Source: Thermophilibacter mediterraneus
GTDB taxonomy: Bacteria; Actinomycetota; Coriobacteriia; Coriobacteriales; Atopobiaceae
Length of the DNA stretch: 64,000 bases
Direction: 5' to 3'
Assembly (NCBI RefSeq): GCF_900119385.1
Contig: NZ_FPKO01000008.1
Coordinates: 62,001-126,000 of the forward strand
In this document: piece by piece, positions 23,679 through 33,153 of the stretch
Layout of the letters: every line of letters starts with the position of its first letter
Numbering within the stretch: the stretch's first letter is position 1
Made by a program: the position numbers and the translations under genes
Notes under the pieces: generated by a model
The model's database searches: none
The model's input: the letters and a program-made list of their open reading frames with translations, nothing else
What the model was told of the DNA's origin: nothing

Positions 23679-25673
23679 GTGATAGCACTCGCAGACAAGA
23701 TCACCAAGTCCTTCGGCGGCCGCGTCCTGTACGCGGGCGCCACCCTGCAGCTCAACGCCCACGAGCGCTGGGCCCTCGTCGGGCCCAACGGCGCGGGCAA
23801 GACCACGCTGCTCAAGATCATCATGGGGGAGGAGTCCGCCGACGAGGGGACGGTGAGCTTCGCGCGCGACACCACCGTGGGCTACCTCGAGCAGGAGACC
23901 CACCTCGCGGGCGAGAAGAGCGCGCTCGCCGAGGTCGTCGACTCGGCGCACGAGGTCAAGGACGTCGAGCGCCTGGTGGCCGAGCTCGAGCGGCAGATCT
24001 CCGAGGCCGCGCCCGGACCCGAGCTCGACTCCCTGCTCGAGCGCTACGGCCACGCGCAGGACCGCTTCGAGCGCCTGGGCGGCTACGAGCTCGAGAGTCG
24101 CGCCCGGGCCATCCTCGCCGGCCTCGGCTTTCCCGTCGAGGACTTCGACAAGCCCGCGCGCGAGTTCTCCGGCGGCTGGCAGATGAGGATCGCCCTCTCC
24201 AAGCTGCTGCTCCGCCACCCCGACCTGCTCCTGCTCGACGAGCCCACCAACCACCTCGACCTCGAGAGCGTCAAGTGGCTCGAGCAGTTCCTCGCGGGCT
24301 ACGACGGCGCCGTCCTTCTCGTCAGCCACGACCGCGCCTTCATGGACGCCTGCGTCTCCCACGTGGCCGCCGTGGAGAACCGCCGCATCACCACCTACAC
24401 CGGCAACTACTCGAGCTACCTGCGCCAGCGCGAGGACAACCTCGAGCAGATGCGGGCCAAGCGCGCCGCGCAGGAGCGCGAGATCGCCCACATGCAGGTC
24501 TTCGTCGACAAGTTCCGCTACAAGCCCACCAAGGCCGCCCAGGCCCAGGAGCGCATGAAGAAGATCGAGCAGATCAAGAAGGAGCTCGTGATCTTGCCCG
24601 AGGGCACCAAGAAGGTGCACTTCTCGTTCCCCGAGCCGCCCCGGACCGGCGACGAGGTCGTGAGGCTCGAGGGCGTCTCGAAGTCCTTCGGCGAGAACCA
24701 CGTCTACTCGGGGGTCGACCTGAAGCTCTACCGCGGCGACCACGTCGTGCTCGTGGGCCCCAACGGCGCGGGCAAGTCCACCCTCATGAAGCTCATGAAC
24801 GGCCGGCTCGCCCCCGACGAGGGCGAGGTCGCGCTCGGCAAGGACGTGACGATGGCCTACTACGCCCAGCACCAGCTCGAGCAGCTGAACGAGGCCAACA
24901 CGGTGCTCGGCGAGATGGACTCGGTCGCGCCCGGCTGGACCACCTCCGAGGAGCGCCGCCTGCTCGGCGCCTTCCTCTTCCACGGCGACGACGTAGAGAA
25001 GCGCGTGAGCGTGCTCTCGGGCGGGGAGCGGGCGCGCCTGGCGCTCGCCAAGATGCTCGTGGCGCCGGACCCGCTGCTTTTGCTCGACGAGCCGACCAAC
25101 CACCTCGACATCGACTCGGTCGACGTGCTCGAGCACGCGCTCGTGGGGTTCGCGGGCACGATCGTGCTCATCTCCCACGACGAGCACCTCGTGCGCGCCG
25201 TGGCCAACAAGGTCGTGGACGTGCGCGACCACCAGGTCACGGTCTACGACGGCGACTACGACTACTACCTGTTCAAGCGCGCCGAGCTCGAGGCTCGCGC
25301 GGCGGGCGAGGCGGCCCCGGAGGCGCCCCGCGCCCAGGCGCGGGCGCAGTCCGCGCCGAGCGAGGCCGCGCCCGCGGGCCGCAACGTCAAGACCCGCGAG
25401 CAGCGCCGCGCCGAGGCGGAGGAGCGCAACCGCCGCAACCGCGCGCTCAAGGCTGAGCGCGACCGCCTCCGGCAGGTCGAGGCCGCCCTCGAGCCCGCGC
25501 AGGCGCGCCTCGCCGAGCTCGAGACCCTCATGGCCGACCAGGAGCTCTACAACGACGCGAGGCGCTTCGACGAGTGCATGACCGAGTACACGGCGCTCTC
25601 GAAGAAGGTGCCCGCGCTCGAGCAGGAGTGGCTCGAGCTCACCGAGAAGATCGAGGGGGCCGCGGATGCGTGA
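23679..25673 (+). CDS. ABC-F family ATPase
   Basis: A soluble protein with two ABC ATPase domains and no membrane segments (664 aa). Walker A motifs are [10 protein letters not shown] (near residue 35) and [10 protein letters not shown] (near 365); signatures are [13 protein letters not shown] and [13 protein letters not shown]; both Walker B motifs read [12 protein letters not shown]. The linker between domains ([17 protein letters not shown]) is the ABC-F P-site tRNA interaction motif region, and the C-terminus is a coiled coil. ABC-F proteins act at the ribosomal E site in translation control or antibiotic protection; the subfamily (YdiF/Uup-like versus resistance) is not decided by sequence alone. 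GTG start with CCAGGAAG upstream. Confidence 0.9.
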   Translation: MIALADKITKSFGGRVLYAGATLQLNAHERWALVGPNGAGKTTLLKIIMGEESADEGTVSFARDTTVGYLEQETHLAGEKSALAEVVDSAHEVKDVERLVAELERQISEAAPGPELDSLLERYGHAQDRFERLGGYELESRARAILAGLGFPVEDFDKPAREFSGGWQMRIALSKLLLRHPDLLLLDEPTNHLDLESVKWLEQFLAGYDGAVLLVSHDRAFMDACVSHVAAVENRRITTYTGNYSSYLRQREDNLEQMRAKRAAQEREIAHMQVFVDKFRYKPTKAAQAQERMKKIEQIKKELVILPEGTKKVHFSFPEPPRTGDEVVRLEGVSKSFGENHVYSGVDLKLYRGDHVVLVGPNGAGKSTLMKLMNGRLAPDEGEVALGKDVTMAYYAQHQLEQLNEANTVLGEMDSVAPGWTTSEERRLLGAFLFHGDDVEKRVSVLSGGERARLALAKMLVAPDPLLLLDEPTNHLDIDSVDVLEHALVGFAGTIVLISHDEHLVRAVANKVVDVRDHQVTVYDGDYDYYLFKRAELEARAAGEAAPEAPRAQARAQSAPSEAAPAGRNVKTREQRRAEAEERNRRNRALKAERDRLRQVEAALEPAQARLAELETLMADQELYNDARRFDECMTEYTALSKKVPALEQEWLELTEKIEGAADA

Positions 25674-25962
25674 GCCGAGCCTCGCGCCCCGCGCGCTCTT
25701 CGCGCTCGCCGTGGCCCTGCGCGTGGCCGCGTGGGCGATCGTCCTTCTCGTCGTGGCCGACGCCGTGCTGCCCGCCGGCGCGCGCACCTGGCTGCTCGGC
25801 GTCAACGGCGCGCTCTCCCGCCTCGTCCCGGGGGCGCTCTCCGGGCTCTTCGTGCTCCAGACGCCCCTCGGCGGCGCCTTCCGCGGCGACTTCGCCGTGG
25901 TTGCTATAGTGTTGCTCGTGCTCGACTGGATCTGCTGTCGCGCGTCTGCCTCGCTGCGCTAG
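25666..25962 (+). CDS. Small membrane protein of unknown function
   Basis: A 98-residue protein with hydrophobic segments at about 10-35, 50-65 and 75-93 ([20 protein letters not shown] and [16 protein letters not shown]). Its ATG overlaps the end of the ABC-F gene by eight bases, and it ends 21 bases before the site-2 protease gene, so it belongs to the same transcript. I do not recognise the family. The two-helix layout with a conserved-looking small loop loosely resembles YggT-type proteins. Confidence 0.6.
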   Translation: MREPSLAPRALFALAVALRVAAWAIVLLVVADAVLPAGARTWLLGVNGALSRLVPGALSGLFVLQTPLGGAFRGDFAVVAIVLLVLDWICCRASASLR

Positions 25963-25983
25963 CGCCGCGAGAGGGGAGGAAGC

Positions 25984-26664
25984 GTGCCCGTCACACTCGA
26001 AGGCCTCGTCTCCATGGTCGTGACCGTCGCCCTCGTCATGTTCTCGGCGATGGTGCACGAGGTCGCGCACGGCCTCGCCGCGCACCTGTGCGGCGACGAC
26101 ACCGCCAAGGAGGCGGGGCGCCTCACGCTCGACCCGCGCGCGCACCTCGACCCCATCGGCTCGGTCGTCCTGCCGCTCGCGATGGCGCTCATGGGCGGCC
26201 CGGTCTTCGCCTTCGCGCGTCCGGTGCCCTACAACCCGGCGCGCCTGCGCCACCCCCGGCGCGACGAGCTGATCGTGGCGCTGGCGGGCCCGGCCTCCAA
26301 CCTGCTGCAGGCGCTCGTCGGCACCGCGCTCGTCGCGGCGCTGCTCAGCCCCGCCGCGCTCGCGGCGGCGCCCGACGCGGCCCTCGCGCTGCTCGACGTC
26401 CTTCTCACCTACGTGTCGGTGAACCTCGTGCTCTGCTTCTTCAACCTCATCCCGCTGCCGCCGCTCGACGGCTCCAAGGTCGTCCTCTTCTTCCTGAGCG
26501 GCCGCGCGCGTGCGCGCTACTACGAGCTCCAGAACTACTCCATGGCGATCCTGCTCGCCGCGCTCTACCTGCTGCCGGGGCTCCTGCGCGTGGACCCGCT
26601 CGGCGCCTACCTCGACGCCACGGCGGGCCGGCTCTTCGGCGCGCTCATCGGGGCGGTGCTCTGA
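25984..26664 (+). CDS. Site-2 protease family (M50) membrane metalloprotease
   Basis: A 226-residue multi-spanning protein. HEVAH (in MVHEVAHGLAAHL) and NLIPLPPLDGSKV are the two zinc-binding motifs; LDPRAHLDPIGSVVLP and FARPVPYNP are typical of the small Rip3-like/YwhC group without a PDZ domain. GGAGGAAGC precedes the GTG start. It lies immediately before scpA, an arrangement I recall in many Gram-positive genomes. Substrate unknown. Confidence 0.9.
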   Translation: MPVTLEGLVSMVVTVALVMFSAMVHEVAHGLAAHLCGDDTAKEAGRLTLDPRAHLDPIGSVVLPLAMALMGGPVFAFARPVPYNPARLRHPRRDELIVALAGPASNLLQALVGTALVAALLSPAALAAAPDAALALLDVLLTYVSVNLVLCFFNLIPLPPLDGSKVVLFFLSGRARARYYELQNYSMAILLAALYLLPGLLRVDPLGAYLDATAGRLFGALIGAVL

Positions 26665-26667
26665 GCG

Positions 26668-27525
26668 ATGTCCTACCGCGTCAGGACGCAGGCCTACTCG
26701 GGGCCCTTCGACCTGCTGCTCCAGCTGGTGAGCAGGCAGAAGGTCACCATCGGGTCCATCTCGATCTCGGAGGTGGCCAGCCAGTACCTCGAGGAGGTCG
26801 AGCGCATGGCCGACCTCGACCTCGACGTGGCGAGCGACTTCGTGCTCGTGGCGTCGACGCTGCTCGACATCAAGGCCGCCTCGCTCGTCCCCGACGAGCC
26901 GACCGTCCGCGGGCGCGGCGCCGACGACGAGGAGGACGACGAGCTCGAGGGCCTCTCGCCCGACGAGGCGCGCGAGGTGCTCATCGCACGCCTCATCGCC
27001 TACAAGCAGTTCCGCGGCGCGGCCTCCGCCCTCGCGGCGCGCGCCGACGCGGAGGCGCGCATGCACCCGCGCACGGCGGGCCCCGACCCCGACTTCCTCG
27101 GCCTCATGCCCGACTACCTCGAGGGCATCACGCTGCGCAGCCTCGCCGTCATCTGCGCCGACATCGACAGCCGCCGGGAGACCTTCCTGCTCGAGGCGGA
27201 GCACGTCGCCCCCCGGCGCCTCCCGGTCGCGCTCACCATCGCCTCGGTCGACCGCCTCGTCCGCTCGCGCGGGCGCGCGAGCTTCGGCGAGCTGCTCGAC
27301 GGCCGGGACGACCCCGAGGAGGTCGTCGCCAACTTCCTCGCGATCCTCGAGCTCTTCAAGCGCGGCCTCGTGGACGTGCGCCAGGACGAGCTCTTCGGCG
27401 ACATCGAGATCACCCACGTTGAGGGGGCGGCCCCCTACGAGCTCGACGACTCGGTCCTGGCCGAGCTCGCCGAGGACCTCGGCGACGAGGCGGCCGCCCT
27501 CGCGGAAGGAGGGGAGGGACTGTGA
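26668..27525 (+). CDS. scpA: Segregation and condensation protein A
   Basis: ScpA (285 aa) is the kleisin that bridges SMC heads in bacterial condensin. The N-terminal signature YSGPFDLLLQLVSRQKVTIG and the DLDVASDFVLVASTLLDIKA motif are diagnostic; the middle is acidic, and a winged-helix C-terminus (about 195-265) should bind the SMC cap. It starts three bases after the site-2 protease stop and overlaps scpB (GTGA). Confidence 0.95.
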   Translation: MSYRVRTQAYSGPFDLLLQLVSRQKVTIGSISISEVASQYLEEVERMADLDLDVASDFVLVASTLLDIKAASLVPDEPTVRGRGADDEEDDELEGLSPDEAREVLIARLIAYKQFRGAASALAARADAEARMHPRTAGPDPDFLGLMPDYLEGITLRSLAVICADIDSRRETFLLEAEHVAPRRLPVALTIASVDRLVRSRGRASFGELLDGRDDPEEVVANFLAILELFKRGLVDVRQDELFGDIEITHVEGAAPYELDDSVLAELAEDLGDEAAALAEGGEGL

Positions 27526-28247
27526 GGGACCTCGACCGCATGGACTCGGGCTCGCTCAAGGGCCTGCTCGAGGCGCTCCTGCTCGTGTCGTCCGACTCCG
27601 TGCCGGCGACCGACCTCGCGCGGGCGGCCGGCGCGCAGCCGGGCGAGGTCGCGTCCGCGCTCGCCGAGCTCTCGGCGGAGTACGCCGACGCCAACCGGGG
27701 CTTCCAGCTGCGCGAGGTCGCGGGGGGCTGGCGGCTCTTCACCCACCCGGCCTACCACGACCAGGTCGCCGACTACGTCCTGTCGTGGGACACCCGCCGG
27801 CTCTCGCAGGCGGCGCTCGAGACGCTCGCGGTCATCGCCTACCACCAGCCCGTCACCCGCGAGGGGGTGCGCGCCATCCGCGGCGTCAACTCCGACGGCG
27901 TGATATCGTCGCTGCGCGAGAAGGGCCTCGTGCGCGAGGTCGGGCGCGAGGCGGACCGCGGCCAGGCCCAGCTCTGGGGCACCACGCGGCTCTTCCTCGA
28001 GCACTTCGGCCTCAGGAGCCTGCGCGAGCTCCCGCCGCTCGAGGACTTCGCCCCCGACGAGGAGTCGCGCCGCTTCATCCGCGAGCGCCTCTCGGGGCGC
28101 TCCATCTCCTCGACCCCCGAGGAGGCGGCCCGCGACATGGACGACGAGCGCGAGCTGCTCGACGACTACGGCGAGAAGGACGAGGGGGCCGACGCCGCGG
28201 ACGGGGGCGCGGACAGCGCCGCGGGCGAGGGGGAGCGCGATGAGTGA
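27522..28247 (+). CDS. scpB: Segregation and condensation protein B
   Basis: ScpB (241 aa) dimerises through tandem winged helices and stabilises ScpA on the SMC complex. LKGLLEALLLVSSDSVPATD opens the family, and RRLSQAALETLAVIAYHQPV with VTREGVRAIRGVNSDG is the hallmark. The last 40 residues are a poorly conserved, very acidic tail (residues 200-241). GTG start overlaps scpA; the stop overlaps the next start. Confidence 0.95.
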   Translation: MRDLDRMDSGSLKGLLEALLLVSSDSVPATDLARAAGAQPGEVASALAELSAEYADANRGFQLREVAGGWRLFTHPAYHDQVADYVLSWDTRRLSQAALETLAVIAYHQPVTREGVRAIRGVNSDGVISSLREKGLVREVGREADRGQAQLWGTTRLFLEHFGLRSLRELPPLEDFAPDEESRRFIRERLSGRSISSTPEEAARDMDDERELLDDYGEKDEGADAADGGADSAAGEGERDE

Positions 28248-29103
28248 CCTCATCCGGGAGGACGGGCTCTACCCCATGCGCCTCCAGCGCTTCCTCGCGC
28301 GCGCGGGCGCGGCGAGCAGGCGCGGCTCGGAGCGCCTCATGACCGAGGGGCGCGTGCGCGTGAACGGCGCGGTCGTGACCGAGCTCGGCAGCAAGGTCGA
28401 CCCGGCGCGCGACGTCGTCACCGTCGACGGCGTCACCGTGAGCATCGCGGAGCGGCCGCGCTACCTCATGCTCTACAAGCCCGCCGGCTACCTCACCACC
28501 ATGAGCGACCCCCACGGCCGCCCCACGGTGGCCGAGCTCGTCCCCGTTGACGAGGCGCCGGGGCTCTACCCGGTGGGCAGGCTCGACCTCGACACGACGG
28601 GGCTTCTGCTCTTCACCACCAACGGGTCGATGGGCCAGGCCCTGCTGCACCCCTCGCGCCACGTGACGAAGCACTACGTTGCGCTCGTCACGGGGACCCC
28701 GGACGAGCGCGACCTCGCGCGGCTCGAGGCGGGCGTCATGCTCGAGGACGGGAGGGCGGCGCCCGCGCGCGCCGAGCTGCTCTCGCCGCGCAGCCCGCTC
28801 TTTGGCGTCGTGGCCCCGACGGGCCCCGGTCACACCGGTGGCGGCGAGCCCAACGCCGTGGTGGGCCTCACCATCCACGAGGGCAGGAAGCACCAGGTCA
28901 AGAAGATGATGCAGGCCGTGGGCCATCGGGTCCTGCGGCTTCACCGGGACGCCTTCGGGCCGCTCAGGCTCGAGTGCGTGGCGCCGGGCGCGTGGCGCGA
29001 CCTCGACGAGCGCGAGGTCGCCGCCCTCGAGGCGCTCTGCGCGCACGACACGACGGGACCCGCCGGCCGCGGCCGCGGGGGAAGGGGAGGCTCACAGCCA
29101 TGA
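28240..29103 (+). CDS. rluB: Pseudouridine synthase RluB/RsuA family
   Basis: A 287-residue RNA pseudouridine synthase. It has an N-terminal S4 RNA-binding domain (MRLQRFLARAGAASRRGSE to NGAVV) and the catalytic core with VGRLDLDTTGLLLFT (the aspartate nucleophile) and LTIHEGRKHQVKKMM. In actinobacteria the gene between scpB and cmk is usually the 23S rRNA U2605-type enzyme (RluB), which is an inference from position. The C-terminus is Gly/Arg-rich. It overlaps scpB by eight bases and cmk by four. Confidence 0.92.
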   Translation: MSDLIREDGLYPMRLQRFLARAGAASRRGSERLMTEGRVRVNGAVVTELGSKVDPARDVVTVDGVTVSIAERPRYLMLYKPAGYLTTMSDPHGRPTVAELVPVDEAPGLYPVGRLDLDTTGLLLFTTNGSMGQALLHPSRHVTKHYVALVTGTPDERDLARLEAGVMLEDGRAAPARAELLSPRSPLFGVVAPTGPGHTGGGEPNAVVGLTIHEGRKHQVKKMMQAVGHRVLRLHRDAFGPLRLECVAPGAWRDLDEREVAALEALCAHDTTGPAGRGRGGRGGSQP

Positions 29104-29810
29104 TCGTAGCCATCGACGGGCCCTCGGGCTCGGGGAAGTCGTCAGTCGCGCGCGAGGTCGCGCGCCGCTGCGGCCTCACGTACCTCGACACCGGGGCGAT
29201 GTACCGCTCCGTCGCCTACCTCTGCCTCGAGCGCGGGGTGGACCCCGCCGACGACGAGGCGACCGAGCGCGTGGCGCGCGAGGCGAGGATCGAGTTCGTG
29301 CCCGACGGCGAGGGGCAGCGGGTCATCGCCAACGGCGAGGACGTCACCGCGCAGATCCGCACGCCCGAGGTGGAGCGCGCCGTCTCGCCCGTGTCCGCCA
29401 ACCCCGCCGTGCGCGAGGTCATGGTCGCCCTCCAGCGCGCCGCCGGCGCCGCGGGCGACGTCGTCGCCGAGGGGCGCGACATCGGCACGGTCGTCTTCCC
29501 CGCCGCGGACGTGAAGGTCTTTCTCTGCGCCTCGCCCGAGGCCCGCGCGCGGCGCCGTGCCGTGCAGCGCCTCGGCGGCAACCTCGCGACCGGCGACGTC
29601 GTCGAGGTCGACGCGGAGGCCGAGCGCACGATCCTCGACGACCTCGTCCGCCGCGACGCGTACGACTCGACCCGCGAGGCCTCGCCGCTGCGGCCGGCCG
29701 ACGACGCGTGCCGCATCGACTCGTCCGACCTCGGCTTCGAGGAGGTCGTGGACGCCGTCGTCTCACTGTCACCCGAGCTCGCCGCCCGCGCGCAGAAAGG
29801 ACGCTCATGA
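29100..29810 (+). CDS. cmk: (d)CMP kinase
   Basis: Cytidylate kinase (236 aa) phosphorylates CMP and dCMP. The P-loop is IDGPSGSGKSSVA, then YLDTGAMYRS; the CMP-binding EGRDIGTVVFP and lid region (RARRRAVQRL) follow, and the C-terminus has the R-D-x-x-D-S/T motif (RRDAYDSTREASPL). The ATG overlaps the rluB stop (ATGA) and the stop region overlaps the plsC start. Normal length. Confidence 0.96.
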   Translation: MIVAIDGPSGSGKSSVAREVARRCGLTYLDTGAMYRSVAYLCLERGVDPADDEATERVAREARIEFVPDGEGQRVIANGEDVTAQIRTPEVERAVSPVSANPAVREVMVALQRAAGAAGDVVAEGRDIGTVVFPAADVKVFLCASPEARARRRAVQRLGGNLATGDVVEVDAEAERTILDDLVRRDAYDSTREASPLRPADDACRIDSSDLGFEEVVDAVVSLSPELAARAQKGRS

Positions 29811-30535
29811 CCGAGGGGACCGAGGCCGGCGGGCGCATGCGCGCCTTCGCCGGGAACTCCTACGACGACTACTACGACCACGACCTGCGCGAGCACCCGC
29901 TGCCCGGCCGCCTGTTCATCGGCGCCGTCGTGGCGATCCTCAACGTGCTGACGCGCCTGCTGTGGCCGTGGCGCATCGAGCACGTCGAGCGGCTGACCGG
30001 CGACCCCCGCGGGCGCGTGCTCATCATGAACCACGAGTCCATGCTCGACCCGGTCGCCGTGGTGGTCACGCTGTGGCGCGCGCACGTGCCGGTGCGCATC
30101 GTCTACAAGAGCGAGTTCGACAAGATCGGCCCGGCCACGTGGCTCTTCTCGCGCGCGGGCGGCTTCCCGGTCGAGCGCGGGACCGCCGACATGAAGACGG
30201 TCCGCCGGGCCCGCGCCATGCTCATGCGCGGCGAGTGCGTGCTCATCTACCCCGAGGGCACGCGCGTGCGCGACGACGCGGATCAGCGCTCCCACGGGGG
30301 CTACGCGATCATGGCGCAGCTCGCCAAGGCGCCCGTGCAGCCCATCGCCATCATCGGGGCGCGCGACCTGCGCCTCAGGGGACGCGTCTACATGGACGTG
30401 GGGGAGCCGATCGAGTGGGGCGAGCTCACGGCGACGAAGCGCAAGGAGCAGCTCGCCGAGATGGAGCGCACGGGCATGGAGTGCGTCTACGAGCTGCGCG
30501 ACCGCCTGCGCCGCGAGCACCCGGGGGTGGAGTAG
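29807..30535 (+). CDS. plsC: 1-acyl-glycerol-3-phosphate acyltransferase-type protein
   Basis: A 242-residue PlsC-family enzyme that acylates lysophosphatidate at the membrane. NHESMLDPVA carries the catalytic HX4D, followed by KSEFDKIGP, GGFPVERGTADM and YPEGTRVRDD (substrate binding). One hydrophobic stretch (about 33-50) could anchor it. It is coupled to cmk by a four-base overlap and to ispH by two bases. Together with cdsA, plsY and gpsA in this window it covers most phosphatidate synthesis. Confidence 0.88.
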   Translation: MTEGTEAGGRMRAFAGNSYDDYYDHDLREHPLPGRLFIGAVVAILNVLTRLLWPWRIEHVERLTGDPRGRVLIMNHESMLDPVAVVVTLWRAHVPVRIVYKSEFDKIGPATWLFSRAGGFPVERGTADMKTVRRARAMLMRGECVLIYPEGTRVRDDADQRSHGGYAIMAQLAKAPVQPIAIIGARDLRLRGRVYMDVGEPIEWGELTATKRKEQLAEMERTGMECVYELRDRLRREHPGVE

Positions 30536-30537
30536 CC

Positions 30538-31380
30538 GTGGCCGAGATCAGGGTCGCGAGGGAGGCGGGCGCCTGCTACGGCGTCGAGCGCGCGCTCGCC
30601 ATGGTCGAGTCGGCGGCAGAGGAGCGCTCCTGCGCGGTCCACACGCTCGGGCCGCTCATCCACAACCCGCGGGTGGTCGCCGACCTCGAGGCGCGCGGCG
30701 TCACCGTGGTGGGCTCCCCCGAGGAGGCCGCGGGCGACGCGCTGCTGCTGCGCACCCACGGGACCGCGCCGGACGAGGAGCGCCGGGCCCGCGAGCTCTG
30801 CGCGCGCGTGCTCGACGCGACGTGCCCGTTCGTCAAGAAGGTCCACCTCGCCGCGGAGCGCCTGAGCGCCGAGGGCTACCAGGTCGTCGTGGTGGGGGAG
30901 GCCGGGCACCCCGAGGTCGAGGCAACGCTGCCGCACGCGCCGGGCGCCGTGGTGGTGGGATCTCCCGAGGAGGCCCTCGCGCTGCCGCACGCGCGCAGGG
31001 TCGGTGTGGTGGTGCAGACCACCGCGCGCCGGGCGCTGCTCGCCGAGGTCGTGGGCGCGCTGCTCGGGACGGCGGAGGAGGTGCGCGTGGTCAACACGAT
31101 CTGCGAGGCCACGGCGGGCCACCAGGCCGCGGCCGACGAGCTCGCGCGCGAGGCCGACGTGATGGTGGTCATCGGGGGGCGCATCTCGGCCAACACGACG
31201 CGGCTCGCGGAGATCTCCGCGGCGCGCTGCCCGCGCACGCACCACGTCGAGGGCGCGGACGAGCTGCGCGCGGAGTGGTTTGAGGGCGCCGGCCTCATCG
31301 GCATCACCGCCGGGGCGAGCACCCCGTCGAGCCAGATCGAGGCGGTCCGCGAGCGGATCGCGCAGATCGTCGGGGCGTAG
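30538..31380 (+). CDS. ispH: 4-hydroxy-3-methylbut-2-enyl diphosphate reductase
   Basis: IspH (280 aa) makes IPP and DMAPP from HMBPP, the last MEP step. Three conserved cysteines for the [4Fe-4S] cluster are seen in GACYGVERAL, DATCPFVKK and NTICEAT. The GGRISANTTRLAEIS and GITAGASTPSSQIE motifs bind the diphosphate. I chose the GTG at 30538, preceded by GGGGTGGAG. Some actinobacterial homologues are longer at the N-terminus, but the cysteine at position 12 shows nothing essential is missing. Confidence 0.95.
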   Translation: MAEIRVAREAGACYGVERALAMVESAAEERSCAVHTLGPLIHNPRVVADLEARGVTVVGSPEEAAGDALLLRTHGTAPDEERRARELCARVLDATCPFVKKVHLAAERLSAEGYQVVVVGEAGHPEVEATLPHAPGAVVVGSPEEALALPHARRVGVVVQTTARRALLAEVVGALLGTAEEVRVVNTICEATAGHQAAADELAREADVMVVIGGRISANTTRLAEISAARCPRTHHVEGADELRAEWFEGAGLIGITAGASTPSSQIEAVRERIAQIVGA

Positions 31381-31439
31381 GCGAGAAGAACCCCGGGTCG
31401 GCGCCGCTGCGCCGCGGGGACGGAGTCGGGAGGGGAGCG

Positions 31440-32822
31440 ATGTCTGAGCAGGGGCGCGCGGACTACGCGTCGACGAGGCCGCAGGCGACGGGAGCGTGGG
31501 TCGCCGCGGTCGAGGAGGGCAGCCCCGCCTGGGAGGCGGGCATCGAGCCCGGCATGCGCATCGTCACCGTGAACGGCGTCGAGCCGCGCGACCTCATCGA
31601 CTGGCGATGGGAGGCGGACGGCGCGTTCTGCGAGCTCGAGGTCCTCGACCCGCGCGACGGGACCGTGACCCCCTGCGAGCTGTGGCGCGAGCCGGGGCAG
31701 GACTGGGGCGTCGACTTCACCGACGTGCTCTTCGACGGGATCCGAACCTGCGTGAACGCGTGCCAGTTCTGCTTCATGGCGATGCTGCCGCCCGAGGCGC
31801 GCGCCACGCTCACGCTGCGCGACGACGACTACCGCCTGTCCTTCCTCCAGGGCAACTTCGTCACGCTCACCAACGTCACCGACGAGGAGGCCGACCGCAT
31901 CGTCGAGTGCGGCCTCAGCCCGATGAACGTCTCCATCCACGCCATCACCCCCGAGGTGCGCCGGTCGCTGATCGGTCGGCGCGCCGACCGCGGCGTCGAG
32001 GTGCTCGAGCGGCTGCTCGCGGGCGGCGTCGAGGTCCACGCGCAGATTGTGCTGTGCCCCGGGATCAACGACGGCGACGAGCTCGCCGCCACCCTCGACT
32101 GGGTCGAGGCGCGCACCGGCATCACCTCGCTCGCCATCGTGCCGCTCGGCTACACCAAGCACAGCCGGCGCTTCCAGCGCTCCTACTCCGACGACCCCGC
32201 GGCGGCGCGCGAGGTCGTCCGCGCGCTCGAGCCCTACCAGCGCCGCGCCCGCGAGACCCTCGGCATCACGCGCTTCCAGCTCTCCGACGAGTTCTACGTC
32301 GCAGCCCGCCTGGACGTCCCGCCCGCCGAGACCTACGACGGCTACCCGCAGTTCTACGACGGCATCGGCATGCTGCGCAGCTTCCTCGACGAGGCCGCGC
32401 TCGTGGCGCGGGAGCGCGCGGGCGAGATGTCCGAGGCGGACGCCGCGCTCGCCGCGCGCGGCCTCGAGGCGCGGCTCGTCTGCGGCGAGGCCGCCGAGGA
32501 GACGATCGGCGCCTTCTGCGCGCTGCTCTCGCCGTCGGGGCGCGCTCGCACGCGCGCGGTCCGCAACGACTACTTCGGCGGCGACGTCAACGTCACGGGA
32601 CTCATCGTCTCCGAGGACCTGCTCGCGCAGCTCCCGGACGACCTGGGCGACACCCTCGTGGTGCTCCCCGAGGTCATGTTCAACTTCGACCGGCTCACGC
32701 TCGACGGCGACACGCAGGAGCACGTCATCGCGGAGCTCGAGCGCCGCGGCGCGCGCGTGGGCGTGAGCGTGCCGAGTCCCGGCGCCTACCTCGACTGCCT
32801 GCTCGAGCTCGTGCGGGGGTAG
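31440..32822 (+). CDS. DUF512-family radical SAM protein with PDZ-like domain
   Basis: A 460-residue protein widespread in Gram-positive anaerobes. The N-terminus is PDZ-like (VEEGSPAWEAGIEPGMRIVTV). The radical-SAM cluster motif is CVNACQFCF (Cys104, 108, 111; CX3CX2C), followed by the DUF512 region ending in VVLPEVMFNFD. Conserved MNVSIHAITPEVR and LGYTKHSRRFQ are family features. The reaction is unknown. A stretch with the 11-mer GCGAGAAGAAC lies between ispH and this gene at 31381-31391. GGGAGGGGAG precedes the ATG. Confidence 0.9.
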   Translation: MSEQGRADYASTRPQATGAWVAAVEEGSPAWEAGIEPGMRIVTVNGVEPRDLIDWRWEADGAFCELEVLDPRDGTVTPCELWREPGQDWGVDFTDVLFDGIRTCVNACQFCFMAMLPPEARATLTLRDDDYRLSFLQGNFVTLTNVTDEEADRIVECGLSPMNVSIHAITPEVRRSLIGRRADRGVEVLERLLAGGVEVHAQIVLCPGINDGDELAATLDWVEARTGITSLAIVPLGYTKHSRRFQRSYSDDPAAAREVVRALEPYQRRARETLGITRFQLSDEFYVAARLDVPPAETYDGYPQFYDGIGMLRSFLDEAALVARERAGEMSEADAALAARGLEARLVCGEAAEETIGAFCALLSPSGRARTRAVRNDYFGGDVNVTGLIVSEDLLAQLPDDLGDTLVVLPEVMFNFDRLTLDGDTQEHVIAELERRGARVGVSVPSPGAYLDCLLELVRG

Positions 32823-32839
32823 CGCGGCGCGCCCGGGGT

Positions 32840-33085
32840 GCGTGCGGGATACAGACGGAATCCGGCCGCAGACCGACCGCAACCCGCACGCGTTTGGGGT
32901 ACGTGCATGTTGCAGACGGAATCCGGCCCGAAACCGACCGCAGCCCGCACGCGCTTGGGGTGCGTGCGGGTTATGGACGGAATCCGGCCGCAGACCGACC
33001 GCAGCCAGCACGTGTTTTGGGTACGTGCGGGATACGGACGGAATCCGCCCCGAAACCGACCGCAGCCCGCACGTTCTTCTCTGCT
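32840..33085. repeat. 61-bp tandem repeat array (locus 2)
   Basis: Four copies register on GACGGAATCC at 32854, 32915, 32976 and 33037, exactly 61 bases apart, with a partial fifth core. Each unit contains CCGCARCCCGCACG, then about ten bases, then CGTGC; in the copy near 32,943-32,971 the arms GCCCGCACGC/GCGTGCGGGT are nearly perfect hairpin arms. The unit shares period and core with the array at 371-581. It fills most of the 331-base gap between the DUF512 gene and the SLH gene. TACAAT at 33118-33123 is a likely -10 box for the latter. Confidence 0.9.
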
Positions 33086-33153
33086 CGTGCCCACCGCGCC
33101 GCCCGCGCGCGTTCGCGTACAATGTCCTGAGCAACCGCGTCGAGGGAGGGACC

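Noticed and set aside
23679-25673. The ABC-F protein as part of an ABC transporter or a proven resistance gene
   Set aside because: No membrane domain is present in it or linked to it, and ABC-F subfamilies cannot be assigned to antibiotic protection from motifs alone.
22971-25805. A 944-codon minus-strand frame across the VOC and ABC-F genes
   Set aside because: Reverse-frame artefact of GC-rich coding DNA with simple composition; it overlaps two well-supported genes.
32842-33153. An N-terminal extension of the SLH/lysozyme-like protein through the repeat array
   Set aside because: The frame is open but the translated repeats look meaningless. A strong ribosome-binding site and a typical signal peptide start at 33154.
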